DNA from: Christensenellaceae bacterium
Lineage (GTDB): Bacteria; Bacillota; Clostridia; Christensenellales; Aristaeellaceae
Direction: 5' to 3'
Assembly (NCBI GenBank): GCA_020025205.1
Contig: JAHHSO010000028.1
Location: forward strand, 1 to 23,914
Length of the DNA: 23,914 nucleotides
Position 1 is the first letter of the stretch. Each line of letters opens with the position of its first letter. Below, in pieces: positions 6,503-13,953 of the stretch. A program made the translations under genes and the position numbers. The notes beneath the pieces were generated by a model, which saw nothing but the letters and a program-made list of their open reading frames with translations, made no database searches and was not told where the DNA came from.

Positions 6503-7453
6503 TTACTTGGTGACCTTAACGTAGTCAACCCAGTAGTACTGCTCCATCGGCTCGCCCTTGGCAGCCTTGAGGGCTACGTCGGCAGCGGTGTGGCTCTGGC
6601 CAATGTGGTCGTTCAGAACAGTACCGGTCATGGTGCCGTTCTTAACCATTTCCTGGCACTCGTCCAGCGCGTCAACGCCAACGAGGTAGATATCTTTGCC
6701 AACGGTACGGCCGTTGTCAACAATTGCCTGGTAAGCGCCCAGCGCCATCGCGTCGTTGTTGCAGAAGATGACGTCCACATCGTTGCCGAACTGAGTCAGC
6801 ACGGTAGCGGCCAGCTCCTGGCCCTTGGTCTGATCCCAGTCACCACGCTGTTCGTAGAGCTTGTTGACCTTCAGGCCAGCATCTTCCAGCGCCTTGATGG
6901 AGAACTCGGTGCGGTACTGCGCGTCAACGTTCTCCGGATCGCCCATGATCATCGCGTAATCGACGACGCCGTTGCCGTTGAAGTCGCCCTTGTTCTCGGT
7001 CTCGGCAATGATTTCGCCCTGGAAGGTACCGGACTGACGAGCGTCGGCACCAACGTAGCAGACCAGCTTGGACAGATCAAGTTCTTCCTTGGTCGGCTCG
7101 CGGTTGATGAACACGGTCGGGATGCCGGCGGCATCGACCTTCTGAATGACAGAAGCAGCAGAAGAGGTCTGCACGAGGTTGAGGATCATGACATCCACAT
7201 TGTCCGCGATAAATCCGTCAATCTGGTTGGTCTGTTCGGCCTGATCATTCTTGCCATCCATGATGATGACATTCTCCTCGGGGATCTTGAGGTCTTCGAC
7301 GAGATAACGATGCAGCTCATTGCGGTAAAGGGTCATGAAGTTGTCGGCGAAGTTGTAAATCGCGATACCAATCTTCGGCGCATCTTCAGCAGTCGCGACG
7401 CCGCACAGCGCCATGAGCATCAGAGCCATTACCAGAGCAAGAACTTTTTTCAT
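6503..7453 (-). CDS. mglB: Galactose/glucose-binding protein of the Mgl importer
   Basis: This 316-residue extracytoplasmic protein is a close match to the E. coli MglB family. Sugar-binding positions are recognisable: the DNFM segment, N92 in LNLV, D177 and R181, W206, the NNDAMALG loop (231-239), D261 and N281. The usual His of this site (GxPGHPD in E. coli) is Asn175. A calcium-loop-like stretch DFNGNGVVD (157-165) is also present. The N terminus is a signal peptide (MKKVLALVMALM..., predicted cleavage near ATA-ED at 21-23). No canonical lipobox precedes Cys17 (MALC), which is unusual for a Gram-positive binding protein. It is first in the operon, with AGAGGTG ahead of the ATG. Confidence 0.93.
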   Translation of the reverse strand: MKKVLALVMALMLMALCGVATAEDAPKIGIAIYNFADNFMTLYRNELHRYLVEDLKIPEENVIIMDGKNDQAEQTNQIDGFIADNVDVMILNLVQTSSAASVIQKVDAAGIPTVFINREPTKEELDLSKLVCYVGADARQSGTFQGEIIAETENKGDFNGNGVVDYAMIMGDPENVDAQYRTEFSIKALEDAGLKVNKLYEQRGDWDQTKGQELAATVLTQFGNDVDVIFCNNDAMALGAYQAIVDNGRTVGKDIYLVGVDALDECQEMVKNGTMTGTVLNDHIGQSHTAADVALKAAKGEPMEQYYWVDYVKVTK

Positions 7454-7481
7454 GGGAAAACACCTCTTTTTTTTATTTCAA

Positions 7482-7564
7482 CGGGACATATCCCGCTGAG
7501 TTGCATATCAGGCTGCACGCAGCAGTTAAAAAGACATCTGACCACTTGAACGATTTATTCGTTC
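7482..7564 (-). promoter_or_regulatory. mgl leader with three inverted repeats
   Basis: The mgl 5' leader of about 137 bases contains three perfect short inverted repeats: GAACGA-TTTAT-TCGTTC (7548-7564), GCTGC-AC-GCAGC (7512-7523) and CGGGA-CATA-TCCCG (7482-7495). The first is about 25-40 bases after the expected start site, a good position for a LacI/GalR-type roadblock operator. The last is about 20 bases upstream of the mglB ribosome site and could form a hairpin. Function is not shown. Confidence 0.45.
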
Positions 7565-7596
7565 TATTTTTATCCCTTTTGTCGTCTGACACACAC

Positions 7597-7625
7597 ATTA
7601 TAATCAAACATTAACCATATGTCAA
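7597..7625 (-). promoter_or_regulatory. Consensus promoter of the mgl operon
   Basis: On the minus strand TTGACA (plus TGTCAA, 7620-7625), exactly 17 bases and TATAAT (plus ATTATA, 7597-7602) make a perfect housekeeping promoter. Such a strong promoter suggests that control is mainly by repression. Confidence 0.92.
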
Positions 7626-7962
7626 CGCCTATTTTTGAATCAATTGAATAGTTTTTGTCCTCTTCTGCGTTACTTCCATTGATTATGTATTTTTGTTTTC
7701 ATAAACAATTTCACAGGATTTATCAGCCTTTTATACTGATATATATGCATCGTTTTATCTTGTAATTCATTGTTAGTGAATATAAATGCCCCTGTAAAAT
7801 TCTTTTTTCCAGATGAAAAAATCTTTTTTCTTGCAAACTTCGTCTTAATCCTTCATAATAAGAACACAGGCAAATCCGCCGTTTTTCTAATTTGGAATGG
7901 CCTTTATGCCTCGTCTGCCGATTTGTACAGGCCTTTACGCCTTTTGAAAGGAAGTATGATTC
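7626..7962. other. Divergent intergenic region between mgl and yhaM
   Basis: This AT-rich stretch holds no gene I can support. Its only clear element is the yhaM promoter candidate at 7831-7859. Near the yhaM start two similar short repeats, GGCCTTTATGCC (7899-7910) and GGCCTTTACGCC (7930-7941), could form small hairpins. Confidence 0.5.
7831..7859 (+). promoter_or_regulatory. Candidate promoter of the YhaM-like gene
   Basis: TTGCAA (7831-7836), a 17-base spacer and CATAAT (7854-7859) precede the gene by about 100 bases. Each hexamer has one or two mismatches to consensus. Confidence 0.5.
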
Positions 7963-8901
7963 ATGCTTTTATCTGAAATTAAACGCGATGATCGCTTTGA
8001 AGGCTATCTCATCGTCCGTTCTGCCGAGCAGCGTGCCGCTGCTTCCGGCAAACATTACCTCGATATGACACTGGCTGATCGCTCCGGATCCATCAACGCC
8101 AAAATGTGGGATGGCACCGTGCAGCCGCCCGCCGCCGGCAGCATTGTCAAGGTGCGCGCCGCAGGCAACGAGTTTAATGGGCGCATGCAGCTGCGCATAG
8201 AAAAAATCCGCATTGCCGAAAATCAAGACAATGTGGACATGTCCTCTCTCATCCCCTGTGCGCCGGAAGATCCCCACCTCATGCAGACAGAAATCATCCG
8301 TGCTGCCGACCATATTCAGGATGAGGATCTGCGCAAAATCACCTGCGCGCTTCTCGACCGCGCCGGTGCAAGCCTGCTGACCTTTCCCGCTGCCAAGCAG
8401 ATGCACCACGCTGAGCGCAGCGGCCTGCTCCATCACATGACCACCATGCTGCGGGCTGCCAACGCGCTCATGACAGTCTACCCTCGTCTAAACCGCGACC
8501 TTCTGACAGCAGGCGTCATTGTCCATGATTTGGCAAAAATCGATGAAATGGATGCCGACGCATTGGGTCTCGTTTCCGATTACAGTGTAGACGGCAAGTT
8601 GTTGGGGCACATTGTGCGCGGCGTTGTCAACATCCAGACTGCCGCCGAAAAGACGGGCGCCAATCCGGCCAAAGCGCTGCTCCTCCAGCACATGGTGCTC
8701 TCGCATCACGGTATTCCCGAATACGGCAGCCCCCTGCCGCCCAAGTTTCCGGAGGCTGAAGTGCTCCATATGATCGACACGCTCGATGCCCGCCTTTTCG
8801 AAATGGACGAAGCGCTCGCCCGCGCCGTACCCGGCGGATTTTCGGAAAAAGTCTGGGGACTGGATAATCGCCAACTCTACCGTATCCCCGACGAGGAATA
8901 A
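7963..8901 (+). CDS. yhaM: YhaM-like 3'-5' exoribonuclease (OB fold plus HD domain)
   Basis: This 312-residue cytoplasmic protein has an N-terminal OB-fold nucleic-acid-binding domain (about 10-85, with GKHYLDMTLADRSGSINAKMW) and a C-terminal HD phosphohydrolase domain (about 148-285). HD metal ligands are visible at H157/H158 in GLLHHM, H188-D189 in VHDLAK, H216 and H248/H249 in SHHG. This architecture and length match YhaM (Cbf1), a Firmicute 3'-5' exonuclease acting on RNA and single-stranded DNA. The ATG at 7963 follows AAAGGAAG at about ten bases. No clear terminator follows. It is monocistronic, and both neighbouring genes point elsewhere. Confidence 0.9.
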   Translation: MLLSEIKRDDRFEGYLIVRSAEQRAAASGKHYLDMTLADRSGSINAKMWDGTVQPPAAGSIVKVRAAGNEFNGRMQLRIEKIRIAENQDNVDMSSLIPCAPEDPHLMQTEIIRAADHIQDEDLRKITCALLDRAGASLLTFPAAKQMHHAERSGLLHHMTTMLRAANALMTVYPRLNRDLLTAGVIVHDLAKIDEMDADALGLVSDYSVDGKLLGHIVRGVVNIQTAAEKTGANPAKALLLQHMVLSHHGIPEYGSPLPPKFPEAEVLHMIDTLDARLFEMDEALARAVPGGFSEKVWGLDNRQLYRIPDEE

Positions 8902-9333
8902 TTCTTTTCCCCGCAAAAGGGTCAGAGAACAGAATTACTGCTTTAATCTTCTATTGGTTGTAATAGCGCTCAACCATTCAGCACCTCAGCCGTTTTCGCA
9001 TTCGGGCAAATATTTTTGAAAAAGCTCTTTCTGCATTTTCATGCTGACGATCTCATGGGGTCGTTTACTTCGCTTCGGTCAATGGTTAACAGCCGTTCTC
9101 TCCATTTTGATATTCGGCCGTCCTTTGGATCTGCTTGAGTGCCCGTCCAAAACAGTCTTTCGCTCTTTCTCCTGTATCCTTCGCAGAAGAATACTCCGTA
9201 TTCATTTCAGACAAATAAAAGACCTCCCGTTGCAGATTTTCCTATTATATGTTCTGCAGCAGGAGGTTTTTATTTGTTGTCCCTTTTGATGAATATGCTG
9301 TGCTTTGGCTGTTTGATCTGAAAAAACGCCGGC
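8902..9333. other. Intergenic region, no supported gene
   Basis: About 430 bases separate the yhaM stop from the ROK kinase stop. Short open frames exist on both strands, including a 39-codon minus-strand frame at 9086-9205 with a plausible composition but no ribosome site. None is convincing. The one clear element is the terminator-like inverted repeat at 9222-9271. Confidence 0.5.
9222..9271. terminator. Terminator-like inverted repeat downstream of the ROK kinase
   Basis: ACCTCC (9222-9227) pairs with GGAGGT (9262-9267), and TGCAG pairs with CTGCA inside it. The loop is rather long. A run of five T's follows on the plus strand and CTTTTATTT follows on the minus strand, so it could end transcripts from either side, including the ROK kinase message. 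Confidence 0.6.
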
Positions 9334-10233
9334 TTATTCTTCGCCTTCCTGAGCCTTTCGCAGTGCCTTTGCTCCCAGCAGCAGCGCACCAATCACACCA
9401 GAATTGACGCCCAGCGCAGGCGGAACAATGTAGCTGACAATTCCTTCCGGCGTGATGCGGTCAGAATCGACATAACCATTGAGTAGTGCAAGTGTCTTCT
9501 CGCGGATACGCGGGAACAGATGGGCCTGCTGCATAACGCCGCCGCCCAGTACAATGATTTCCGGCGATACCGAACAGATCATGTTTGCGCACATTTGCGC
9601 CAGATAGCCCGCCTCCAGATCCCACGCCGGATGATCCTTTGTCATGAGCTTGGAAGACAGCCCCCAGCGCTTTTCGATAGCCGGGCCGCTGGCCAGCCCT
9701 TCCAGGCAATGTCTATGGAACGGACAGATGCCGTCGGGCATGCCGTCCCCATCAGCCGGGGCAAGGAGCATATGCCCTACCTCCGGATGCACCAGCCCAT
9801 GTACCACCTGTCCGTTAACGATAAGGCCGCCGCCAATCCCTGTACCCACCGTCACATAAAGAAGGCTCTGCATGCCGCGGCCAGCGCCCAGCGTTGCTTC
9901 AGCCAGTGCCGCCGCATTGACATCGGTGTCGATGCCCGTTGGAACGCCGAGTTCGTCGCGCATAACCGTCAAAAGCGGATATCCCTGCCATTCTTTTTTA
10001 GGGGTCATCCGAATGCCGCCATAATTGGGGGAAGCCGGATTCAGGTCAAGAGGGCCAAAAGATCCGATCCCCAGTGCCTTGATATCGAACTTACTCATAA
10101 AATCCAGAATCTGCGGCACGGTAATCTCCGGCGAAAGTGTGGGAAAGCTGGCGCGCTGAAGCACCTCTCCCTGTCTGTTGCCAATCGAGCAGACCATTTT
10201 CGTTCCGCCCGCTTCCAGTGCTCCAATAAGCAT
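9334..10233 (-). CDS. ROK-family sugar kinase, fructokinase-like
   Basis: This 299-residue cytoplasmic kinase has the ROK layout. It has an N-terminal phosphate-binding stretch GALEAGGTKM, the catalytic-loop motif DTDVNAAALAE (D104 the likely base) and the adenine-site motif VTVGTGIGGG. A zinc site of the H-x15-C-x2-H-x2-C kind is formed by H154, C170, H173 and C176 in the stretch EVGHML ... CPFHRHCLEGLASGPAI. This zinc pattern and the adjoining EGLASGPAIEKRWG are typical of ROK fructokinases such as Bacillus GmuE, rather than glucokinases, so ATP plus fructose is the best guess. Some relatives take mannose or glucose. GAGGAGG precedes the ATG. A consensus promoter is at 10310-10338. It is monocistronic. 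Confidence 0.88.
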   Translation of the reverse strand: MLIGALEAGGTKMVCSIGNRQGEVLQRASFPTLSPEITVPQILDFMSKFDIKALGIGSFGPLDLNPASPNYGGIRMTPKKEWQGYPLLTVMRDELGVPTGIDTDVNAAALAEATLGAGRGMQSLLYVTVGTGIGGGLIVNGQVVHGLVHPEVGHMLLAPADGDGMPDGICPFHRHCLEGLASGPAIEKRWGLSSKLMTKDHPAWDLEAGYLAQMCANMICSVSPEIIVLGGGVMQQAHLFPRIREKTLALLNGYVDSDRITPEGIVSYIVPPALGVNSGVIGALLLGAKALRKAQEGEE

Positions 10234-10309
10234 TCATTTTCCTCCTCATCCGCGGATAACTCAACGCCTCCCGGCGCATGATAAAAGCATCCGTTTTCTC
10301 CTATCTCGT

Positions 10310-10338
10310 ATCATACTGCCTTGTCCGCGCCCTGTCAA
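10310..10338 (-). promoter_or_regulatory. Promoter of the ROK kinase gene
   Basis: On the minus strand TTGACA (plus TGTCAA, 10333-10338), 17 bases and TATGAT (plus ATCATA, 10310-10315) form a near-perfect promoter. It lies just upstream of the divergent MATE gene start. Confidence 0.85.
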
Positions 10339-10348
10339 GGCGGCATGG

Positions 10349-11722
10349 ATGCTCTTTCTTTTGATTCATTCAGAAAAAGGGGGCCTTTTTTTGCTTGCTT
10401 CGCCCGATGTGCGCCGCCAGACGCTTCGTCTCGGCATTCCAGGCGTGCTTTCCATGCTGGCTTCTTCTTTCTGCACCCTTTGGGAGGCACTCATGCTCAG
10501 CCGGGAAAATACAGCGCTGTCCTGCGCAGTCGGCGTCAGTTTTTCCCTTGTAACGCTCATTCAAACCATTGGCTTCACGCTGGCTACGGGCGCCGGCAGC
10601 TTCGTCAGCCGCTGTTTGGGACGCAGCGCAGAACAAGACGCTCATGCAGCTGCCTCAACGGCGCTTTTTCTCTCCCTCCTTTTGTCCATTGTTTTTATGG
10701 CCGTTGGTCTGCTTTTCACTCAGCCCCTCCTGCGCCTTTTGGGTGCTTCTTCCGACACTGCCGCATCCGGTGCCACCTACGCACGTTATGTGCTTTTGAC
10801 AGCGCCCATCCTCTGCCCCGCGCTGGTTGCAAGCGGCCTGCTTCGTGCCAAAGGAAAAATGGTTCCCAATATGGTCGCTTATCTGGTCGGTTCAGCCGTC
10901 GGAATCACGCTCCTCTTTCTTCTGGTTCCCTGCCTGCATCTTGGCATTCACGGGGCTGGGCTGGCGATGCTTGTTCGGGAAGGAACTACTCTTTTTCTGC
11001 TCCTGCGTTCCTTAAAAATCGGGCATTTGCGCGACATATCGCTTCGTCCGCGTGTCTTTCAAAATATTATGGCTTCCGGCCTTCCCACACTGCTGCGCCA
11101 GGCTGTCATCAGCCTATCTTCCATTTTACTCTTCCACGTCTGTGCAGCGTTCGGCACTTCTGTCTCAGCAGGCATGGGGCTGGCTGTCCGCGCAGCCGCG
11201 CTTGTCTCGTCTGCCGTCATCGGTTTAGGGCAGGGGCTTCAGCCTGTTTGCGGCTTTCAGTATGGTGCAGGCCGTCTGTCCCTCTGTCGTGACGCCTACA
11301 TCTTTTGCCAGAAAATCGCCCTGTTGTCGCTGATTCCCGTGAGCCTCGCGTTCTTTTTGTTCTCCCAAAGACTGCTTGCTCCCTTTGCTCCGGATGCAGA
11401 AGCCCTGCATATTGCAGCAGCCTCTCTGCGTGCGCAAAGCGTCGTTTTTCTGGCTCAAGGCGCCGTCACGCTCATGAGTATTGTCGCCCAGTCCATGGGG
11501 TTCACCGTCCGTGCATCGCTCGCCTCCGTCAGCCGTCAGGGGATCTTCTGTGTGCTTATCCTGTTGTGCCGAAACTTTGGTCTTCCCGGCCTGATTCTCT
11601 GTCAAAGCATCAGCGATCTTCTCGCTCTGTTCTTCTCTTATATGACAATCAACTCCCTCTTCAAAAGAGATCATCCTACAGATTTCTCGTCCTCACGCTT
11701 CTCACATTCGGATGTTCGCTGA
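10349..11722 (+). CDS. MATE-family multidrug exporter
   Basis: The product (457 residues from the ATG at 10349) is a polytopic membrane protein with about twelve hydrophobic segments in two similar halves, of the multidrug and toxin extrusion type. Typical stretches include LRLGIPGVLSML near the N terminus, FTLATGAGSFVSRCLGR, and GLGQGLQPVCGFQYGAGR in the second half. It would export organic cations or other drugs driven by Na+ or H+. The frame is open back to 10178, but that part is antisense to the ROK gene. ATG 10349 has only a weak ribosome site, and TTG at 10391 after AAGGGGG is another option. Its 3' end overlaps the convergent mgtC-like gene by 47 bases. Confidence 0.87.
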   Translation: MLFLLIHSEKGGLFLLASPDVRRQTLRLGIPGVLSMLASSFCTLWEALMLSRENTALSCAVGVSFSLVTLIQTIGFTLATGAGSFVSRCLGRSAEQDAHAAASTALFLSLLLSIVFMAVGLLFTQPLLRLLGASSDTAASGATYARYVLLTAPILCPALVASGLLRAKGKMVPNMVAYLVGSAVGITLLFLLVPCLHLGIHGAGLAMLVREGTTLFLLLRSLKIGHLRDISLRPRVFQNIMASGLPTLLRQAVISLSSILLFHVCAAFGTSVSAGMGLAVRAAALVSSAVIGLGQGLQPVCGFQYGAGRLSLCRDAYIFCQKIALLSLIPVSLAFFLFSQRLLAPFAPDAEALHIAAASLRAQSVVFLAQGAVTLMSIVAQSMGFTVRASLASVSRQGIFCVLILLCRNFGLPGLILCQSISDLLALFFSYMTINSLFKRDHPTDFSSSRFSHSDVR

Positions 11723-12383
11723 GCGTCCCGATCAGATCCACATAGCTCGTGTTTCCGGGCATAGCCAGCGTATATAAATTGGTATACAGATTCCCTTCCG
11801 GCCGGTTTTCCGCATGAAAATCAACATCCAGCACCTTGACCCCCTGCCCGGCCAGGTATTCATTGAGAAAGCTGAGCGTCTGTGTGCGATGAATAAAGCA
11901 AACCTCCAGCCGCTTGAGCGTGTTGACTCGCACCACCTTCTGCATCAGCCGCAGAACAACCAGCACAATCATGCCGCTCACAACGCCCATCAGGATGAAG
12001 CCGCCGCCGATCGCCACGCCGATGCATGCTGTACACCACAGCGAGGCAGCGGTTGTAAGGCCTGAAATTTTCCTGTCTGCCATAAAAATCGTTCCAGCGC
12101 CCAAAAAGCCTACGCCGGAAATCACTGCCGCCGTCAGCCGGCCTATGCTTGCTCGAATAAAAGGCGCTTCTTCGAGCTGCAGCGTACAGCCAAGTGTATG
12201 TGCATCAATCAGCGCCACAAGTGCTGCACCGACGCAGACCAGAACATGGGTCCGCATACCGGCAGGGCGGCTCTTAATCTCCCTATCAATTCCAATCAGC
12301 GTACCGATGAACACCGCCACCAGAATGCGCAGAAGCATCACTCCAAATGTTACAGGCTGACCGAACCACGAAAGATCGCTCAC
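11676..12383 (-). CDS. MgtC/SapB-family membrane protein
   Basis: This 235-residue protein has the MgtC family core of four to five helices, with the signature GIDREIKSRPAGMRTHVL (31-48) followed by VGAALVALID, then GVGFLGAGTIF and GLTTAASLWCTACIGVAIG. A soluble C-terminal domain of about 85 residues resembles the ACT-like domain of longer MgtC proteins. MgtC proteins help growth at low Mg2+ and, in pathogens, inhibit F-type ATP synthase; the role in this organism is not known. The start codon is GTG (12381-12383) with GGAG ten bases ahead. The three TGTAAAT half-sites at 12448-12481 lie in its upstream region. No Mg2+ riboswitch was recognised. Confidence 0.92.
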   Translation of the reverse strand: MSDLSWFGQPVTFGVMLLRILVAVFIGTLIGIDREIKSRPAGMRTHVLVCVGAALVALIDAHTLGCTLQLEEAPFIRASIGRLTAAVISGVGFLGAGTIFMADRKISGLTTAASLWCTACIGVAIGGGFILMGVVSGMIVLVVLRLMQKVVRVNTLKRLEVCFIHRTQTLSFLNEYLAGQGVKVLDVDFHAENRPEGNLYTNLYTLAMPGNTSYVDLIGTLSEHPNVRSVRTRNL

Positions 12384-12447
12384 AACGTTTCAACTCCGTT
12401 TCCTTTATGCGCATGATCTGCGCTTCAATCTATATTTACTGAATAAA

Positions 12448-12481
12448 ATTTACATCATTTTTATGTAAATGTATTGTAAAT
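12448..12481. promoter_or_regulatory. Three TGTAAAT half-sites upstream of mgtC-like gene
   Basis: ATTTACAT (12448-12455) and ATGTAAAT (12463-12470) are a perfect inverted repeat around seven bases. A third copy, TGTAAAT (12475-12481), lies in the same direction as the second, exactly 11 bases on, one helical turn. The cluster is 65-100 bases upstream of the mgtC-like start and about 40 bases before the divergent promoter at 12519, so it could control either gene. Confidence 0.5.
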
Positions 12482-12518
12482 CAATCTTTTTTATTCCGCA
12501 AGTCCTTTTCCGCGGACA

Positions 12519-12547
12519 TTGACAGCCTGTTGATCCCGTTTTACAAT
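12519..12547 (+). promoter_or_regulatory. Promoter of the serine hydrolase gene
   Basis: TTGACA (12519-12524), 17 bases and TACAAT (12542-12547) form a near-consensus promoter 40 bases before the chosen start at 12587. It excludes the in-frame ATG at 12530. Confidence 0.85.
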
Positions 12548-12586
12548 GGGACAGATATGATTTTCTTTTTGTTGGGAGGATTTCTC

Positions 12587-13780
12587 ATGAAAAACCCTGC
12601 TGAAAGCCAATGCGCGCATCTTGCTGCGCGTGCTCAAAAGGTTAGCCTTCCCCCTTTGTCCCGTCTGCCGGATGGTCATCTTTCGCCGGAAAGCCACGCC
12701 GCTTTTCTTTTTGCCGCTGAAAAAGTGCTCAAGAAAAACCGCGCCGTCGGTGCTTCCATCATCCTGCTCTCGCCAAACGGTGTGTCAGATGTCTTCTGCT
12801 GGGGCAATGCGCATCTTTCCCCGGCTGTTCCTGTTCAGGAAACCACCTGTTTCCGCACTGCTTCTGTCAGTAAGCTGGTTATGACATTTGGTACGCTGGC
12901 ACTCGTTGAGCGCGGTCTGCTCCAGCTGGATGCTCCTGTCGACGACCTTCTTGGTTATCGTGTACGCAATCCCCGTTTCCCCGATGCACCCATCACGCTG
13001 CGCATGCTTCTGACACATACCTCCGGCATCCGTGACGAAGGCAATTACGATACACGCGGCATGACTCCGGGCTGCACGCTTAAAGAACTGCTGGATAACC
13101 CGAAAAACTGGCTGAACAGCCGCCCCGGTGCTTCCTTCCATTACAGCAATCTCGGAGCCGGCACGGCGGGCGTGCTGATGGAATGCGCAGCAGGCAGACC
13201 ATTTGATGATATCATGCAGGATTTCGTCTTTTCCCCCCTTCATATCCGCGCCAGCTATGATCCCCGGCGCATCGGATCAGATCTTGCCGATGGATACCGC
13301 GTGCAGCCATTCCTTCCTGCTCGGCTAAGCTATAACGCCGCCGCACTGGCTGCAAGGCCTCCAGAACCCTTTGAGCCTGAGCAGGACTTTCTATGCTCTC
13401 CCGGGCGAATGATCACCAATCCCGATGGCATGGCACGCCTGCTTCAGCTGCTCGCATCTCACGGTGAAATGGGCATCATTTCCCGCGAATCGCTCGACCT
13501 CATGCGCACCTGTCAAGATGGTTTGGGCGGAATTCAACATGCCGGACGCGGGCTGAACACGGCGTTCCTTCCGGGCATATTCCCCGGCTTTTCTCCGGTT
13601 GGCCATCAGGGCTATGCTTACGGCATGTGTTCCGAACTGTTTGCTGACCCTCAAACAGGCGCAGGCGTTGGGCTGATGACCAACGGTGTTCTGCTTTCAA
13701 AGCGCACGTCCCCACTCATGCGTGCGGGTTTTGATCTGCTGGCACTGGGCTTTTCAGCCCTGAATGAATCAAAAATCTAA
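12587..13780 (+). CDS. Beta-lactamase-fold serine hydrolase (class C / DD-peptidase-like)
   Basis: This 397-residue protein belongs to the beta-lactamase superfamily that includes AmpC-type enzymes, DD-peptidases and esterases. The catalytic SxxK motif is S93-V-S-K96, the second motif is Y186-S-N188, and the third is H340-Q-G342 in the KTG position, a replacement common in the esterase and carboxypeptidase branches. LLTHTSGI and the stretch SPGRMITNPDGMARLLQ are family signatures. No signal peptide is visible from the start at 12587 (GGGAGG at 12574-12579), so it may act in the cytoplasm, which argues against a true beta-lactamase. Substrate unknown. It neighbours envelope genes. Confidence 0.88.
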   Translation: MKNPAESQCAHLAARAQKVSLPPLSRLPDGHLSPESHAAFLFAAEKVLKKNRAVGASIILLSPNGVSDVFCWGNAHLSPAVPVQETTCFRTASVSKLVMTFGTLALVERGLLQLDAPVDDLLGYRVRNPRFPDAPITLRMLLTHTSGIRDEGNYDTRGMTPGCTLKELLDNPKNWLNSRPGASFHYSNLGAGTAGVLMECAAGRPFDDIMQDFVFSPLHIRASYDPRRIGSDLADGYRVQPFLPARLSYNAAALAARPPEPFEPEQDFLCSPGRMITNPDGMARLLQLLASHGEMGIISRESLDLMRTCQDGLGGIQHAGRGLNTAFLPGIFPGFSPVGHQGYAYGMCSELFADPQTGAGVGLMTNGVLLSKRTSPLMRAGFDLLALGFSALNESKI

Positions 13781-13832
13781 AAACTGTCTGAAAAACGGCT
13801 TATCTTTTGCGCAGACACAATCTTGTCACATT

Positions 13833-13869
13833 ATCTCAATGATTTTTCCTTATCTCCATCATTTTTCCT
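13833..13869 (+). repeat. Two tandem 19-base repeats in the htrA promoter
   Basis: ATCTCAATGATTTTTCCT (13833-13850) and ATCTCCATCATTTTTCCT (13852-13869) match at 16 of 18 positions and start 19 bases apart. They end 14 bases before a TATACT (13884-13889) and so occupy the -35 region, which has no good -35 box. Tandem sites in this place are typical of response-regulator activators. htrA genes of Firmicutes are known to be controlled by the CssRS two-component system, though I cannot tell if that applies here. Confidence 0.55.
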
Positions 13870-13883
13870 ACATAGCCAAAGAC

Positions 13884-13889
13884 TATACT
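13884..13889 (+). promoter_or_regulatory. Candidate -10 box of the htrA gene
   Basis: TATACT lies 95 bases before the htrA start. The expected -35 position (about 13861-13866) reads ATTTTT, inside the second tandem repeat, so the promoter probably needs an activator. Confidence 0.5.
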
Positions 13890-13912
13890 AAGTCCATCGT
13901 CAGAAGGAAAGA

Positions 13913-13953
13913 CGCCGGGGATTGCCGGCGCATCCCCTTGTGATGCGGCAATT
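13913..13953 (+). promoter_or_regulatory. htrA leader with competing hairpins
   Basis: CGCCGG (13913-13918) can pair with CCGGCG (13925-13930). Alternatively ATTGCC (13921-13926) plus GCATC (13930-13934) can pair with GATGC (13942-13946) plus GGCAAT (13947-13952), leaving a three-base bulge. The two folds share bases and exclude each other. CAATT-TCCC-AATTG (from 13949) follows and reaches the edge of the ribosome site. Confidence 0.4.

Noticed and set aside
3843..7549. Long plus-strand ORFs (3843-4889, 4810-5964, 6263-7549) opposite the mgl operon
   Set aside because: They are antisense to three clearly recognised importer genes, have no ribosome sites and encode sequences without family features. 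They come from codon bias of the real genes.
7770..7976. 68-codon plus-strand ORF ahead of yhaM
   Set aside because: It overlaps the yhaM promoter candidate and start, has no ribosome site and a biased, low-complexity composition.
9086..9205. 39-codon minus-strand ORF between yhaM and the ROK kinase
   Set aside because: Protein-like in composition, but there is no ribosome binding site or promoter and no family was recognised.
12384..12480. Mg2+ riboswitch upstream of the mgtC-like gene
   Set aside because: The leader is short and AT-rich. None of the conserved features of the M-box or mgtA leaders was found.
12587..13780. Antibiotic-degrading class C beta-lactamase
   Set aside because: The SxxK and YSN motifs are present, but the third motif is HQG instead of KTG and no signal peptide is seen. 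A peptidase or esterase is at least as likely.
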